From the NCBI GenBank assembly GCA_001534745.1, contig CP013997.1:3410001-3474000 (forward strand): a stretch of 64,000 bases of DNA. Direction: 5' to 3'. The translations under genes and the position numbers were made by a program. Source of the stretch: Pseudomonas monteilii (GTDB lineage Bacteria > Pseudomonadota > Gammaproteobacteria > Pseudomonadales > Pseudomonadaceae). Below the pieces are notes generated by a model that worked only from the letters and a program-made list of their open reading frames with translations, did not search any database and had not been told where the DNA came from. Positions 46,070-54,446 of this stretch are shown piece by piece. Position 1 is the stretch's first letter. Each line of letters opens with the position of its first letter.

Positions 46070-48121
46070 ATGCCCGTCACCGAGACCGCCCCCCGCGCCC
46101 CGATCGCCCGTCAGGACGACGGCGCGGACCCGTACGCCTGGCTGCAGGCGCGTGACACCCCCGAGGTGCTGGAGTACCTGAACGCGGAAAACGCTTACAC
46201 CGACGCTTGCCTGGCGGATCAGGCGCCCTTGCGCGAACAGCTGTTCGAAGAGATCAAGGGCCGCATCCTGGAAACCGACCTGTCGCTGCCCTCCCCCTGG
46301 GGCCCCTGGCTGTACTACACCCGCACCACCGCAGGTGACGAGTACGCGCGGCACTACCGCTGCCCTCGCCCCGCGGACGACACCCTGACGGTCGACCCGG
46401 CGCAAGAGCAGTTGCTGCTCGACCCCAATGCGCTGGCGGGGGGCGGCTTCCTGTCGCTGGGCGCCTTCAGCATCAGCCCGGATCACCGTCTGCTGGCCTA
46501 CAGCCTGGACACCTCGGGCGACGAGATCTACCAGCTGCAGGTCAAGGACCTGGCGAGCGGTCAGGTCACGCCCCTGCCCTTCGAAGACTGCGACGGCAGC
46601 ATGACCTGGGCCAATGACAACCAGACCCTGTTCTTCACCCAGCTGGACGAGACCCATCGGCCGTTCAGGCTGATGCGTCATCGCCTGGGTGAGGACGACG
46701 CGCAGCCGGTGTTCGAAGAGCCCGATGGCCGTTTCTTCCTGCATTGCTACCGGACCAGCTCCGAACGCCAGCTGGTGCTGCTGCTCAACAGCAAGACCAC
46801 CAGCGAGGCCTGGGTGCTGGACGCCGAGATGCCCCAGGCGGACTTCACCTGCCTGGCGCCCCGCAGCGAAGGGCACGAGTACTACCCCGATCACGGGCAT
46901 CTCGACGGCGACTGGCGCTGGTTCATCCGCACCAACCAGGATGGCATCAACTACGCGCTCTACCAAGCGCCTACCGAGCCGGTGCCGAGCCGCGCGCAGT
47001 GGCAGCCGCTGGTCGCGCACCGCGACACGGTCATGCTCGACGACGTGAGCCTGAACGCCGAAGCCGTGAGCCTGAGCCTGCGAGAAGGCGGCCTGCCGAT
47101 CATCGAAGTCCACCCCCAGGGCCTGCCGAGCTACCGCGTGCAGTTGCCCGATGCGGCCTACAGCCTGTACGTACAGGACAGCCTGGAGTTCGACAGCCCG
47201 AGCGTGCGCCTGCGCTACGAGGCCTTGAACCGACCGGCCCAGGTACGCCAGCTGAGCCTGGCCGACGGCGCCCAGCAGGTGCTCAAGCAGACGCCGGTGC
47301 TGGGCGAGTTCGACGCCGACGACTACGTCAGCGAACGCCTGTGGGCCAGCGCGCCCGACGGCACGCAGATCCCAATCAGCCTGGTGCGCCGCCGTGAGGA
47401 CGTGGGCCGTGAAGTGCCCTTGTACCTCTATGGCTACGGCGCCTACGGCAGCAGCCTCGACCCGTGGTTCTCCCATGCGCGCCTGAGCCTGCTGCAACGG
47501 GGCATGGGCTTTGCCATCGCCCACGTGCGTGGCGGCGGCGAACTGGGCGAGGCCTGGTACCGGGCCGGCAAGCAGGCGCACAAGCAGAACACCTTCGATG
47601 ACTTCATCGCCTGCGCCGAGCACTTGGTGGCTTGCGGCGTGACGTCCTCGGCACGGCTGGCGATCAGCGGCGGCAGCGCGGGCGGGCTGCTGATCGGCGC
47701 GGTGCTCAACCTGCGTCCCGCGCTGTTCCGCTGCGCCATCGCCGAAGTGCCGTTCGTCGATGTCCTCAACACCATGCTCGACCCTGAGCTGCCGCTGACC
47801 GTCACCGAATACGACGAATGGGGCAACCCGCAGGAGCCGGAGGTGTTCGAGCGCATCAAGGCCTACGCGCCCTATGAGAACGTCAAGGCCCAGGCCTACC
47901 CGGCCATGCTGGTGATCGCCGGTTACAACGACAGCCGTGTGCAGTACTGGGAAGCGGCCAAGTGGGTAGCGCGCCTGCGCACGCACAAGACCGACGACAA
48001 CCGCCTGCTGCTCAAGACCGAAATGGGCGCCGGCCATGGCGGCATGAGCGGGCGTTACCAGGGGCTGCGCGATGTGGCGCTGGAATACGCGTTCGTCTTC
48101 GACGAGCTTGGTGTGGTCTAG
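46070..48121 (+). CDS. ptrB: Oligopeptidase B (S9A prolyl oligopeptidase family)
   Basis: 683 residues from the ATG at 46070; an ATG 18 bases earlier is possible. An N-terminal beta-propeller (about residues 70-400) is followed by an alpha/beta-hydrolase domain with LAISGGSAGGLLIGA (catalytic Ser near 536), AGYNDSRVQYWEA (Asp) and MGAGHGGMSGRY (His). It cleaves after Arg/Lys in peptides. Stop overlaps the convergent stop of the next gene. Confidence 0.95.
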   Translation: MPVTETAPRAPIARQDDGADPYAWLQARDTPEVLEYLNAENAYTDACLADQAPLREQLFEEIKGRILETDLSLPSPWGPWLYYTRTTAGDEYARHYRCPRPADDTLTVDPAQEQLLLDPNALAGGGFLSLGAFSISPDHRLLAYSLDTSGDEIYQLQVKDLASGQVTPLPFEDCDGSMTWANDNQTLFFTQLDETHRPFRLMRHRLGEDDAQPVFEEPDGRFFLHCYRTSSERQLVLLLNSKTTSEAWVLDAEMPQADFTCLAPRSEGHEYYPDHGHLDGDWRWFIRTNQDGINYALYQAPTEPVPSRAQWQPLVAHRDTVMLDDVSLNAEAVSLSLREGGLPIIEVHPQGLPSYRVQLPDAAYSLYVQDSLEFDSPSVRLRYEALNRPAQVRQLSLADGAQQVLKQTPVLGEFDADDYVSERLWASAPDGTQIPISLVRRREDVGREVPLYLYGYGAYGSSLDPWFSHARLSLLQRGMGFAIAHVRGGGELGEAWYRAGKQAHKQNTFDDFIACAEHLVACGVTSSARLAISGGSAGGLLIGAVLNLRPALFRCAIAEVPFVDVLNTMLDPELPLTVTEYDEWGNPQEPEVFERIKAYAPYENVKAQAYPAMLVIAGYNDSRVQYWEAAKWVARLRTHKTDDNRLLLKTEMGAGHGGMSGRYQGLRDVALEYAFVFDELGVV

Positions 48122-48426
48122 GGCGCCGGATCGGTCCAGTTCGGTGCGCCGAGCCCCGTGGGCGACGGTTGCACCGGGTCGGGTCGCAGGCCGGGCAAGG
48201 GCTGGTCTTTCGGCGGCCCTGGCACGGGCATGGGCAACAGCAAGGGCGCACCGGGCCGGGCGTCACCGGCCCTGACCGGCGTGGCCGGGGTGATCTGCGG
48301 ATAGGGCGTCGGCGTGGCGGTGCCGGGCGAGCCCGGTACGGGTACGCTCAGGCGCGGCGGTTCGGCGGCCGCCTGGGCGGTCGTGGCGCTGAGGAACGCC
48401 AGCATGACGAGAAGCAGAAGACGCAT
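48118..48426 (-). CDS. Exported proline-rich small protein
   Basis: 102 residues with a clear signal peptide (MRLLLLVMLAFLSATTAQAA). The mature part is dominated by Pro (about one in four) and lacks aromatic or helical structure. Overlaps the ptrB stop convergently by two to three bases. No function can be assigned. Confidence 0.65.
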   Translation of the reverse strand: MRLLLLVMLAFLSATTAQAAAEPPRLSVPVPGSPGTATPTPYPQITPATPVRAGDARPGAPLLLPMPVPGPPKDQPLPGLRPDPVQPSPTGLGAPNWTDPAP

Positions 48427-48558
48427 CGTTCACCTCCTGTCGGTAAGGTGGCCCCAGCCTACGCCCAACCGCGCGTTTTTGCCTGTCCGTCGTGACGGTG
48501 GCCCGCTAGAATCCAAGGTATAACCGTCATCTGCCTGAACGAGAACAAAGGACCTACC

Positions 48559-48927
48559 ATGAGCACGGCCTCCTCCGCTGCCGCCACTGCCCGCCTCGAC
48601 CGCATCCTTGCCGACGCCAAGCGCGACAAGGAAATGGGCTACCGGGACAAGGCACTGAAAATGTATCCGCATGTTTGCGGTCGTTGCACCCGCGAGTTTT
48701 CCGGCAAACGTTTGTCGGAGCTGACCGTGCACCACCGCGACCATAACCATGACAACAACCCGCAGGATGGCTCGAACTGGGAGCTGCTGTGCCTGTATTG
48801 CCATGACAACGAACATTCGCGGTACACCGACCAGCAGTACTTCGGCGAAGGCTCGCTGAGCAGCCCCAAGACCGCGACCGCGACCCATAACCCGTTTGCG
48901 GGGTTGGCGGATCTGTTGAAGAAGTGA
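48559..48927 (+). CDS. yajD: YajD-family HNH nuclease
   Basis: 122 residues. Zinc-finger Cys pair in HVCGRCTREF, then ELTVHHRDHNHDNNPQDGSN and NWELLCLYCHDNEHSRY supply the H-N-H core and second Cys pair. Small, conserved gammaproteobacterial HNH protein, presumed DNA/RNA nuclease. Good AAGGAC site upstream. Confidence 0.92.
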   Translation: MSTASSAAATARLDRILADAKRDKEMGYRDKALKMYPHVCGRCTREFSGKRLSELTVHHRDHNHDNNPQDGSNWELLCLYCHDNEHSRYTDQQYFGEGSLSSPKTATATHNPFAGLADLLKK

Positions 48928-48984
48928 TTGGGCGGGTGAAGGTGACGGGGTGTTCTGGCGGATACCGTGTTGCCTTCATCGCTG

Positions 48985-49350
48985 GCAAGCCAGCTCCCAC
49001 AGGGTCTCCTGTGCCTGGTCTGGCTTGGTTCATCTCACCGAGCGACTGTCAGGCTGCATGGGCTCTTGTGTGAGAGCAGTTCCCCCAGGGACTAATGTCC
49101 CTGGTCCAGCTTGGTTCGTTTCACCGAGCGACTGTCAGGCTGCAGAGGCTCTTGTGTGAGAGCAGTCCTACAGGGACCAATGTCCCTGGTCCAGCTTGGT
49201 TCATTTCACCGAGCGACTGTCAGGCTGCATGGGTTCTTGTGTGAGAGCAGTTCCCCCAGGGACTAATGTCCCTGGTCCAGCTTGGTTCATTTCACCGGAC
49301 GATTGTCAGGCCGCATTGGCCCCTGTGGGAGCGGGCTTGCCCGCGATGGC
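48985..49350. repeat. 86-bp tandem repeat array with short REPs at both ends
   Basis: The 479-base gap 48928-49406 holds no gene. ACCGAGCGACTG recurs at 49037, 49123 and 49208, with a diverged copy ACCGGACGATTG at 49294 (periods 86, 85 and 86). Each unit has TTGTGTGAGAGCAG and a palindrome CCAGGGAC-TAAT-GTCCCTGG. REP cores lie at about 48985 (CATCGCTGGCAAGCCAGCTC) and 49327 (GAGCGGGCTTGCCCGCGATG). Confidence 0.9.
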
Positions 49351-49406
49351 GTCAGGTCATGCACCGCCTTCATCGCGCGTCAGCTTTCCCCGAGATTGAA
49401 GTGGCC

Positions 49407-50534
49407 TCAGCCCTGTCGATACGGCAACGCCTGGCGTGCCGCTTCGGCATAGCCCAGCACACCTTCGCGCTCTTGGACCAGGAACTCTTCCACCGCCTGG
49501 CGCAGACCTGGGTGCAGTAGGTAATGCCAGGACCGTGTGATCACCGGCTCGAATCCGCGGATCAGCTTGTGCTCGCCTTGAGCCCCGGCATCGAACCGCT
49601 GTAGACCCTCGCGAATGGCGAACTCCATGCCCTGGTAGAAACAGGTCTCGAAGTGCAGCCGGTCGAATTCGTCCAGGCACCCCCAGTACCGTCCGTAGAA
49701 ACTGTCGCCGCCTACCAGGCTCAGGGCCATCGCCACGTCCTGCTGCCCCTGGCGCGCGATCACCACGCGGATCGCCTCGGGCATGCGCTCGGCCAGCAGG
49801 CTGAAGAACGCACGCGTCAGGTACGGCGGGCGCCCGCGCACCCGGTAGGTGTTGGCATAGCAGGTGTAGACGAAGTCCCACTGCACCTCGCTGAGCTGGT
49901 CGCCCCGGTACCAGTCGAAGGTCATCCCCTGCCCGGCAACCTGCTCGCGCTCCTTGCGCATCTGCTTGCGCTTGCGCGAGCTGAGCGCGTCGAGAAAGTC
50001 CTGGAAATCGCGGTAGCCCTGGTTGCGCCAGTGGAACTGACAACCCAGTCGCTCCATCCAGCCCGGCAGCTCGCGCAAGGGTACGTCGGTGGCCGTGTCC
50101 GTGAAGTTGATGTGAGCGCCGGAGAGGCCAGCCTGGGCCAGGTACTGCGGCAAGGCCTGCAGCAATAACCGGGCATCGTCCGGGTCGGCGGCCAGCAGCC
50201 GTGGCCCCCCGACCGGGCTGAACGGCACCGCGCCGAGCAACTTGGGGTAGTAGGCGATGCCGGCCCGCTCACAGGCATCCGCCCAGCCGTGATCGAACAC
50301 GTATTCGCCATAGGAGTGCCATTTGCGATAGGCCGGCAGCAAGGCACGCACCTGGCCATCGCGCTCCAGCACCAGGTGTTCGGCGGCCCATCCGGTTCCT
50401 TCGCCGAGGCTGCCGCTGTCCTCCAGCGACGACAGGAAGGCATGCCGCAGGAAAGGCTGGTCGGCGGGGACCTGTGCATCCCACACGGCCGGTGGCAAGT
50501 CGCTCAATCGGGCAAGGCTGTAGAGGCTGGTCAC
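49407..50534 (-). CDS. FemAB-like GNAT acetyltransferase-family protein (DUF482)
   Basis: 375 residues from a GTG start. YGEYVFDHGWADACERAGI and YYPKLLGAVPFSPVGGPRLL, then SSRKRKQMRKEREQVAGQG, define the PF04339 (DUF482/FemAB-like) family, a double GNAT fold. Often called peptidogalycan biosynthesis protein, though the reaction is unknown. Downstream lies the 86-bp repeat array. Confidence 0.88.
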   Translation of the reverse strand: MTSLYSLARLSDLPPAVWDAQVPADQPFLRHAFLSSLEDSGSLGEGTGWAAEHLVLERDGQVRALLPAYRKWHSYGEYVFDHGWADACERAGIAYYPKLLGAVPFSPVGGPRLLAADPDDARLLLQALPQYLAQAGLSGAHINFTDTATDVPLRELPGWMERLGCQFHWRNQGYRDFQDFLDALSSRKRKQMRKEREQVAGQGMTFDWYRGDQLSEVQWDFVYTCYANTYRVRGRPPYLTRAFFSLLAERMPEAIRVVIARQGQQDVAMALSLVGGDSFYGRYWGCLDEFDRLHFETCFYQGMEFAIREGLQRFDAGAQGEHKLIRGFEPVITRSWHYLLHPGLRQAVEEFLVQEREGVLGYAEAARQALPYRQG

Positions 50535-50775
50535 AGGGCAGGACTCGTGGCGAGTGAGCCGACAGTATCGCGGAAGACGACGCCCGGACTCAAATGCCTC
50601 GACCCCTGCCGCTTCATCACAGCGCCATCAAAGAGACATCAACCTGTCATTTGCCCCCGCAATACTTGCGCCTGTTTTCCGGAAGCCCAGAACCTGTCTA
50701 GCCAGGCACTTTCCGGTGACATGCCAATTCGGGGCGGGCGCCAGCCTCCCCACTTTTTTCAACAGGGAGAACCGT

Positions 50776-52023
50776 ATGCGTCTTGTTTCTACACTCACCG
50801 GAGCGGGCCTGTGCACCAGCGTGATGCTGGCTCTGAGTACTCCGGCCAGTGCGGCCGTCGACGCCAAGCTGCTCGAGATGCTGCGCGCCAACGGCTCGAT
50901 CAACCAGGCGCAATACAACGAACTGCAAGGCGACCTGGCCAAGGAAACGCAAGAGAAGGCCACCCAGAAGGCCCAGTCGGAACGCCTGAATTCGTTCGAG
51001 CAGAAAGTGGCCTGGGCGGCCAAGACCCAGATCAAGGGCGACGTGCGCCTGCGCTACGAAGACGTCAACGTCGAGAACCCGACCTCGCGCAGCAACAACC
51101 AGGACCGTGAGCGCGTCCGTGCCCGCCTGGGTGTCTACAGCGAGATCAACCCGCAAGTCGATGCCGGCATCCGCGTGGCCACCGGCAGCGGCGCCGATGC
51201 GCGCTCGACCAACCAGAGCCTGGACAACTACTTCGAGAAGAAATCGCTGTGGGTCGACCTGGCCTACCTCGACTGGCACCCGACCGGCGTGCCGAACCTG
51301 CACCTGATCGGCGGCAAGATGCCCCAACCGTGGGTGAGCATGGGCGACGTGATCTGGGACAGCGACGTCAACCCGGAAGGCGTGGCCGCCACCTACAAGA
51401 CCGACCTGGGCGGGGTCGAGCTGTTCGGCAGTGCCGGTCACTACATGCTCAAGGACAACGTCGATGGCGACGGCGTGCAGTTCAAGCATGACCTGCAGCT
51501 GTACGCAGGCCAGCTGGGCGCTCGCTTCGCACCGGCCGACACGCTCAAGCTGACCCTGGGCGGCAGCGTGTATGGTTACGACAACGGCGATTCGTCGGCA
51601 CCGCTGCTGGTCAACGGCAACACCACCAACCAGTTCAACCTGGTGGAAGGCTTCGGCCAGCTGGACTTCACCGGCCTGGCCATCCCGCTTTCGGCGTATG
51701 GCCAGTACGTGGTCAACACCGAGGCCGACGACAGCGAGGACACCGCCTGGCTGGCGGGCGTGAAGACCAAGCTCGGCGCCTTCGGCATCGACTACAACTA
51801 CCGCGACGTGCAGCGCAACGCGGTGGTCAGCGCCTTCACCGACTCGGACTTCGCCAACGGCTTCACCGGTTCGCGCGGGCACAAGATCAAGGTCGGTTAC
51901 GAGATCGACAAGAACTTCTCGGTGGCCGCGGCGTACCTGGCGGCCAAGTCGGACCGCTCGAACCTGCCGCGTAACGATGCGAACGTGGATACGGTGCAGG
52001 TGGATCTGGAGGCGAAGTTCTAA
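50776..52023 (+). CDS. Putative outer-membrane porin
   Basis: 415 residues. Signal peptide cleaved after ALSTPASA; a coiled-coil-like helix follows (LRANGSINQAQYNELQGDL), then alternating amphipathic strands (RLRYEDVNVENP, LHLIGGKMPQPW, and so on). It ends with DTVQVDLEAKF, the final Phe of outer-membrane beta-barrels. Belongs to the putative-porin group common in pseudomonads. GGGAG before the ATG; a terminator follows. Confidence 0.9.
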   Translation: MRLVSTLTGAGLCTSVMLALSTPASAAVDAKLLEMLRANGSINQAQYNELQGDLAKETQEKATQKAQSERLNSFEQKVAWAAKTQIKGDVRLRYEDVNVENPTSRSNNQDRERVRARLGVYSEINPQVDAGIRVATGSGADARSTNQSLDNYFEKKSLWVDLAYLDWHPTGVPNLHLIGGKMPQPWVSMGDVIWDSDVNPEGVAATYKTDLGGVELFGSAGHYMLKDNVDGDGVQFKHDLQLYAGQLGARFAPADTLKLTLGGSVYGYDNGDSSAPLLVNGNTTNQFNLVEGFGQLDFTGLAIPLSAYGQYVVNTEADDSEDTAWLAGVKTKLGAFGIDYNYRDVQRNAVVSAFTDSDFANGFTGSRGHKIKVGYEIDKNFSVAAAYLAAKSDRSNLPRNDANVDTVQVDLEAKF

Positions 52024-52051
52024 GCGCGACTTGGAAGCAGGCGTGGGGTAG

Positions 52052-52084
52052 AGGCGGACGTCCTAGGGGGCGTCTGCCTTTTTG
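52052..52084 (+). terminator. Intrinsic terminator after the porin gene
   Basis: AGGCGGACG and CGTCTGCCT form a 9-bp stem with one G-U pair, followed by TTTTT. It starts 29 bases after the porin stop at 52023. Confidence 0.8.
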
Positions 52085-52130
52085 GCTGTGCGGGCGGTGC
52101 ATTGAGGATGGGTCGGGGTGGCTGGTTTGT

Positions 52131-52460
52131 GGGCCCTGCGGGCCCAATCGCGGCACTGGGGCCGCTCCTACACCCGTAGTGAGAGCGGTGTTGTATCGGC
52201 TATTGCTGAGGGTGCGTAGGCGCGGGTTGGGGTGGCTGTTTTGTGGGCCCTGCGGGCCCAATCGCGGCACTGGGGCCGCTCCTGCACCCGTAGTGACACC
52301 ACCGTAGTAACAGCTATCGCGGCTCCATGGAATCGCCCCTGCCGTAGCGCCGGACCGGCCGCGATTGCGCCTGTAGGGCCCACAAACAACGCCGGTGTTA
52401 CTACGGGTGTAGGAGCGGCCCCTGTGCCGCGATTGGGCCTGCAAGGCCCATGAAATCAGC
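52131..52460. repeat. REP array of four units next to RAYT
   Basis: In the 582-base gap 52024-52605, four units can be seen: two forward (near 52131 and 52245, GGGCCCTGCGGGCCCAATCG), a diverged inverted one at 52340-52385 and a good inverted one ending at about 52452. The arrangement is two BIME-like pairs, 150 bp upstream of the REP-associated transposase gene. Confidence 0.85.
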
Positions 52461-52605
52461 CATCGACTACTGTCAGGTGAGTTGCTCAGCCTTAGAAACA
52501 CAGGCCACTGCAAACGTGGGGAATGATCGGTAAAACAGTCATGCCTGCACATGATCACCTCACCTTCTAAGCTTCCTGGCCTCTATCCCGCCAAGGAGGC
52601 CCCCC

Positions 52606-53055
52606 ATGCCCTACCCCGCATCCCATCGACTGCGCCGCGGCCGGTTTTCAGAGCCTGGCCGCCTCTACCTCGTCACCACCGTCACCCATCGGCGGGCGCC
52701 GCTGTTTCAGCAGCTCAAGGCCGCCCGAACCGTCATCCGCCACGTACAAACGCGCCCCGGCGAATTCGACACCCTGGCCTGGGTCCTGATGCCCGATCAC
52801 CTGCACTGGCTGCTCCAGCTGGAATCAGCCGGGCTCGCGCAGGTGGTGCATGGCTTCAAGTCCTGCAGCAGTGCGGCGCTGATCAAGGCAGGGTTGGCTT
52901 GCGGGCAGGTATGGCAGGCGGGTTATCACGACCGGGCGCTGCGTCGTTGGGACGATGTACGAACCGCAGCGCGCTATATCGTAGCCAACCCGCTACGGGC
53001 AGGCCTGGTGGACCGGGTGGGCGCTTATCCGCACTGGGACGCAGTATGGCTATGA
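52606..53055 (+). CDS. REP-associated tyrosine transposase (RAYT)
   Basis: 149 residues. YLVTTVTHRRAPLF at the start, MPDHLHWLLQLES with the His-hydrophobic-His (HUH) metal motif, and VWQAGYHDRALRRWDD with the likely nucleophilic Tyr. This is the Y1 transposase-like RAYT/TnpA-REP family that binds and cuts REP palindromes. AAGGAGG lies 6 bases before the ATG. The adjacent REP array supports the assignment. Confidence 0.92.
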   Translation: MPYPASHRLRRGRFSEPGRLYLVTTVTHRRAPLFQQLKAARTVIRHVQTRPGEFDTLAWVLMPDHLHWLLQLESAGLAQVVHGFKSCSSAALIKAGLACGQVWQAGYHDRALRRWDDVRTAARYIVANPLRAGLVDRVGAYPHWDAVWL

Positions 53056-53112
53056 ACGACCTGCGCGGCGGCCCCGCTCTGTCGAGAAACGAGGCCAGCC
53101 CATGGCCTGCCT

Positions 53113-54234
53113 TTACCGCTTGCGCAGCACCACGCTCCCGATCGAGTACCCCGCCCCGAACGAACTCAACACCCCCAATGCCCCCGACGCCAGGTCGTCC
53201 TGGTACAGATGGAAGGCGATCACCGAGCCGGCCGAACTGGTGTTGGCATAACGGTCGAGGATCACCGGCGCCTCGGCCTCGGTCGCCTCGCGCCCCAGCA
53301 GTTTCTTGACGATCAGCTGGTTCATGCTCAGGTTGGCCTGGTGCAGCCAGAAACGCTGCACGTCCTGGGGCTGCAGGTCGTGTTCGGCCAGGTGCTGGCC
53401 GATCAGTTCGGCGACCATCGGACAGACTTCGCGGAACACCTTGCGGCCTTCCTGCACGAACAGCTTCTCCTGGGCCAGGCCGTCGTCCGCTTCGGCGCGG
53501 TTGAGGAAGCCGAAGTTGTTGCGGATGTTGTTGGAGAACTGGGTCAGCAGCTTGGTCCCGAGGATCTCGAAGACCTGATCCGAGACGGCCTGGTCGGCCC
53601 GCTCGATCACCAGGGCGGTGGCGGCATCGCCGAAGATGAAGTGGCTGTCGCGGTCGCGGAAGTTCAGGTGGCCGGTGCAGATCTCCGGGTTGACCACCAG
53701 GATGGCCCGTGCCTGGCCCAGCTGCACACTGTTGGCGGCGGTCTGGATGCCGAAGGTGGCCGAGGAGCAGGCCACGTTCATGTCGAAGGCGAAGCCCTGG
53801 ACACCCAGCGCCTGCTGCACTTCGATGGCGATGGCCGGATAAGGACGCTGCAGGTTGGAGCAGGCGACGATCACCCCGTCGATGTCGGCAGCGCTGCGAC
53901 CGGCGCGCTCGAGCGCCTGGTGGGCGGCGGCCACGGCCATCTCGCAGAGGATCGAGGGTTCGTCGTCGCTACGCGCCCGCAGGTGCGGCTTCATGCGCTG
54001 AGGGTCGAGGATGCCGGCCTTGTCCATGACGTAGCGGCTCTTGATGCCGGAGGCCTTTTCGATGAAGGCGGCGTTGGATTCGTCCTTGGCCTGCAGCTCG
54101 CCGCGGGCGATGGCCTCGGCGTGCTCATGGTTGTACTGGTGCACCCAGGTGTTGAAAGACGCCACCAGCTCTTCGTTGCTGATGCGCTGGGCCGGGGTGT
54201 AGAGCCCGGTGCCGCTGATCACGACGTTGTGCAC
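53113..54234 (-). CDS. 3-oxoacyl-ACP synthase III (KAS III), PA3286-like
   Basis: 373 residues from a GTG start with GAGG 7 bases upstream. The thiolase fold has FDMNVACSSATFGIQTA with the active-site Cys, FWLHQANLSMNQLIV with the His, and DRYANTSSAGSVIAFHL with the Asn. Length and start match P. aeruginosa PA3286, which condenses octanoyl-CoA with malonyl-ACP to shunt beta-oxidation intermediates into fatty-acid synthesis. Close to fadD1 and phaJ4, as in that species. Confidence 0.88.
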   Translation of the reverse strand: MHNVVISGTGLYTPAQRISNEELVASFNTWVHQYNHEHAEAIARGELQAKDESNAAFIEKASGIKSRYVMDKAGILDPQRMKPHLRARSDDEPSILCEMAVAAAHQALERAGRSAADIDGVIVACSNLQRPYPAIAIEVQQALGVQGFAFDMNVACSSATFGIQTAANSVQLGQARAILVVNPEICTGHLNFRDRDSHFIFGDAATALVIERADQAVSDQVFEILGTKLLTQFSNNIRNNFGFLNRAEADDGLAQEKLFVQEGRKVFREVCPMVAELIGQHLAEHDLQPQDVQRFWLHQANLSMNQLIVKKLLGREATEAEAPVILDRYANTSSAGSVIAFHLYQDDLASGALGVLSSFGAGYSIGSVVLRKR

Positions 54235-54378
54235 GCTCGTTCCTCTTGTTCTGTGGCCCCGCGCGGTGTGGCATGGGCCTGGATCGGGTGGAGTGGATGG
54301 CACGGTGTGCCGATGGGCAGTGGTCTGGATTCTAAGCCGCCGCAGGGCCCTGGCGGCAAGTTTTTACGCCACGATTGA

Positions 54379-54394
54379 GTGACCAATGGGTCAC
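54379..54394. promoter_or_regulatory. Palindrome GTGACC-AATG-GGTCAC upstream of the KAS III gene
   Basis: Perfect 6-bp arms in the hrpA-KAS III gap (54235-54446), 145 bp upstream of the KAS III start. The same half-site recurs in the fadD1-phaJ4 gap (60478-60505). Candidate operator; regulator unknown. Confidence 0.4.
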
Positions 54395-54446
54395 ATCCGT
54401 GACGCAGTTGGCGAACGGGGGCCGCCGTGCAGCCCCCACCCAGGCC

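Noticed and set aside
45971..48037. 688-codon minus-strand frame
   Set aside because: Antisense of ptrB; no domain, composition of a shadow.
49015..49310. Possible CRISPR array
   Set aside because: The 86-bp units are contiguous, with no unique spacers between short repeats and no cas genes.
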